Origin: Flavobacterium sp.
GTDB lineage: Bacteria; Bacteroidota; Bacteroidia; Flavobacteriales; Flavobacteriaceae
Direction of reading: 5' to 3'
Length of the DNA: 64,000 nt
NCBI GenBank assembly: GCA_023251135.1
Contig: JAHEZJ010000030.1
Location: forward strand, 20,630-84,629
Part shown: one piece after another, positions 63,601 through 64,000 of the stretch
Layout of the letters: each line of letters begins with the position of its first letter
How positions within the stretch are numbered: the first letter of the stretch is position 1
Made by a program: the position numbers and the translations under genes
Notes under the pieces: generated by a model
Seen by the model: only the letters and a program-made list of their open reading frames with translations
What the model was told of the DNA's origin: nothing
Databases searched by the model: none

Positions 63601-64000
63601 GGTTCCTCCGGCAGCAGTTACAGTTGCAGAACCTGTTGTTCCGGCATTACAAGCCACATTGGTTTGTGTAGTTGTTGCAGTCAGCGCCGTTGGTTCTGTA
63701 ATCGTTACTGTTTTAGTAAGGGTACAAAGATTAGCATCTTTAATAGTCACGGTATAAGTTCCTGCTGCTAAATTAGAAGCTGTTGCTGCTGATCCACCTG
63801 ATGGTGCCCAGGAGTATGTATAAGCTCCGGTTCCTCCGGCAGCAGTTACAGTTGCAGAACCTGTTGTTCCGGCATTACAAGCCACATTAGTTTGTGTAGT
63901 TGTAGCGGTCAGCGCCGTTGGTTCTGTTATGGTAAAGGTTTTAATAAGGGTACAAAGGTTCGCATCTTTAATAGTCACGGTATAAGTTCCCGCTGCCAAA
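60628..64000 (-). CDS. Giant SprB-like repeat adhesin with T9SS type B C-terminus (5' end outside window)
   Basis: At least 1124 residues on the minus strand; the frame is open at the right edge. From that edge inward: four or five SprB-type units of 76 residues (228-bp period at 63231, 63459, 63687, 63915), with TNVACNAGTTGSATVTA, YSWAPSGG and AAGTYTVTIKDANLC. One divergent unit (about 63010-63240) follows, then HYR-like domains including three 90-residue units of 270 bp (61961-62770). More Ig-like domains precede a C-terminal gliding-motility-associated domain (about 60630-60960) with FSPNGDGINDIFKI, YNRWGVLVFE and GTYFYII. Such proteins move on the surface or stick to substrates. The next two genes are its expected sprF-like exporter and an OmpA-family protein. 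Paired Cys in each repeat suggests disulfides. Confidence 0.92.
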   Translation of the reverse strand, partial: LAAGTYTVTIKDANLCTLIKTFTITEPTALTATTTQTNVACNAGTTGSATVTAAGGTGAYTYSWAPSGGSAATASNLAAGTYTVTIKDANLCTLTKTVTITEPTALTATTTQTNVACNAGTTGSATVTAAGGTGGYTYSWAPSGGSAATASNLAAGTYTVTIKDANLCTITKTVTITEPTALTATTSQINVACNAGATGSATVTATGGTGAYTYSWAPSGGSAATASNLAAGTYTVTIKDANLCSITKTVTITEPTVLTATTSQTNVGCGGDNTGSATITVSGGTPGYTYLWSPSGGTAATANALVAGTYTVTATDANSCTITKSVTIIDGDSTKPIIDPLPQSTTINCPATPVFATATATDNNGVISSLTYTDVITPGGCAGSYTQTRTWTAVDACGNVSLPVSQVIVVQDISKPTWSTQTTSLDKTIECSDTAALTSAQALFPTATDACDTDVSNIVKVSGAFVASQGCSNAGTYTNTWTVKDDCGNTSDTFTQVITIQDTSKPTWSTQTASLNKTIECSDTAALTSAQALFPTATDACDTDVSNIVKVSGAFVASQGCANSGTYTNTWTVKDDCGNTSDTFTQVITIQDTSKPTWSTQTASLNKTLECSDTAALTSAQALFPTATDACDTDVSNLVKVSGAFVASESCSNAGTYTNTWTVKDDCGNTSDTFTQVITIQDTTKPTFTGTLPADITVSCDAVPQPANMEASDNCNGNLPIVFSETKSNIENQCATNYTLTRKWTTSDCGGNTISYTQIITVRDTTPPTGTAPLNVANLQSIANIPAGNPSDIKDAKDNCSSTVNVTVSDTNNGGSGCNESPYILTRSYTLTDCAGNKTVLVQTFTVANTVSVSGVATNVNCLDGKTGSILVTNSPGSTVVIRNANNEIVGNTNLPAGTYTLTATSPVNNQNQTCTATATVTITATPSGTTTISSKACNDDSTLINLLSLLPENTPTNGTWVDNNNTNSIQGNNFNPFGLALGTYTFEYRIPDTFCPRTIVLNMEVNDDCKVLACGSVVVHNAFSPNGDGINDIFKIDSIDDTTCYPENDVEIYNRWGVLVFETHNYNNQTNAFDGISRGRTTVKQSDGLPTGTYFYIINYKSLDGNNVLQNNKKDGYLYLSK
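61961..62770 (-). repeat. Three tandem 270-bp units in the adhesin gene
   Basis: Boundaries at 61961, 62231 and 62501 with very high identity between neighbours; each encodes 90 residues with TNTWTVKDDCGN and ECSDTAALTSAQALFP. Confidence 0.9.
63005..64000 (-). repeat. Tandem 228-bp SprB-type units in the adhesin gene
   Basis: Period 228 bp, clear from the recurring anchor at 63231, 63459, 63687 and 63915. The leftmost unit is more divergent, the others nearly identical. The array runs off the window. Confidence 0.9.

Noticed and set aside
63164-63757. A 197-codon open frame antisense to the adhesin repeats
   Set aside because: It exists because the repeats have strong codon bias and no stops in that frame. 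It repeats with the 228-bp period and has no promoter or signal of its own.

Overview
The window is chromosomal DNA from a Flavobacterium-like member of the Bacteroidota. It is AT-rich, and several genes are preceded by the Bacteroidota promoter pattern (TTG about 19-20 nt before TAnnTTTG) with no Shine-Dalgarno sequence. It also has SusC/SusD proteins, type IX secretion C-terminal domains, a SprB/SprF-type adhesin cluster, bacillithiol synthesis and many closest-feeling relatives in Flavobacterium. I see no prophage, transposase, CRISPR array, defence island, rRNA or tRNA. Most of the window is core genome, with one clear catabolic island.

Layout. 1-12115: the end of methylglyoxal synthase, RidA, an LptD-like outer-membrane protein, an amidase, MlaD, a two-gene Fe-S electron-transfer pair, a small conserved protein, BshA, a PrcB-like lipoprotein, a small beta-barrel protein and an LpxH-like phosphoesterase. 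12304-24984: chorismate synthase, a dicarboxylate/amino-acid symporter, a TPR hybrid histidine kinase, a DEAD-box helicase, two histidine-degradation genes (hutG, hutI), a coiled-coil membrane protein, glutaminyl cyclase, SRP RNA (ffs), an SDR oxidoreductase and a small transaldolase.

25187-43381 is a chitin utilisation locus. It contains a sugar MFS importer, a LytTR response regulator and LytS-type kinase (both leftward), then rightward SusC, SusD, a NagB-PIG-L fusion, a GH20 hexosaminidase and a giant secreted chitinase with two GH18 domains. The inferred route is extracellular cleavage by ChiA, oligomer uptake by SusCD, periplasmic trimming by GH20, import of GlcNAc by the MFS protein, and cytoplasmic deacetylation and deamination by the fused enzyme. 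A two-component system probably controls the locus through the 424-bp divergent region.

43785-57405: a TlpA-like protein, a YbiT-type ABC-F ATPase with one degenerate composite ATP site, a 57-residue lipoprotein, a secreted phosphoesterase with three tandem DWIGIY-type domains, a VOC protein, a DUF418 membrane protein next to a Crp/Fnr regulator, a DHFR-like protein, pyrR, pyrB, a STAS-like protein, rnz, pdxH and a CAP-domain lipoprotein. 57601-64000 is a leftward gliding/T9SS-type operon: a giant repeat adhesin (open at the right edge), a PorP/SprF protein and an OmpA-family lipoprotein-like protein.

Intergenic regions are unusual. Several families of short repeated words, such as CTTGAAA, AATTCCAAA, ATTTCACA, AATCTAAA and GATTAA, form direct arrays before start codons or long foldbacks between genes, often convergent ones. 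I found no wholly new multi-gene system. The best leads are the asymmetric ABC-F, the NagB-PIG-L fusion, candidate operators at 28714/28870 and 51268, the DWIGIY repeats, and the foldback word families.
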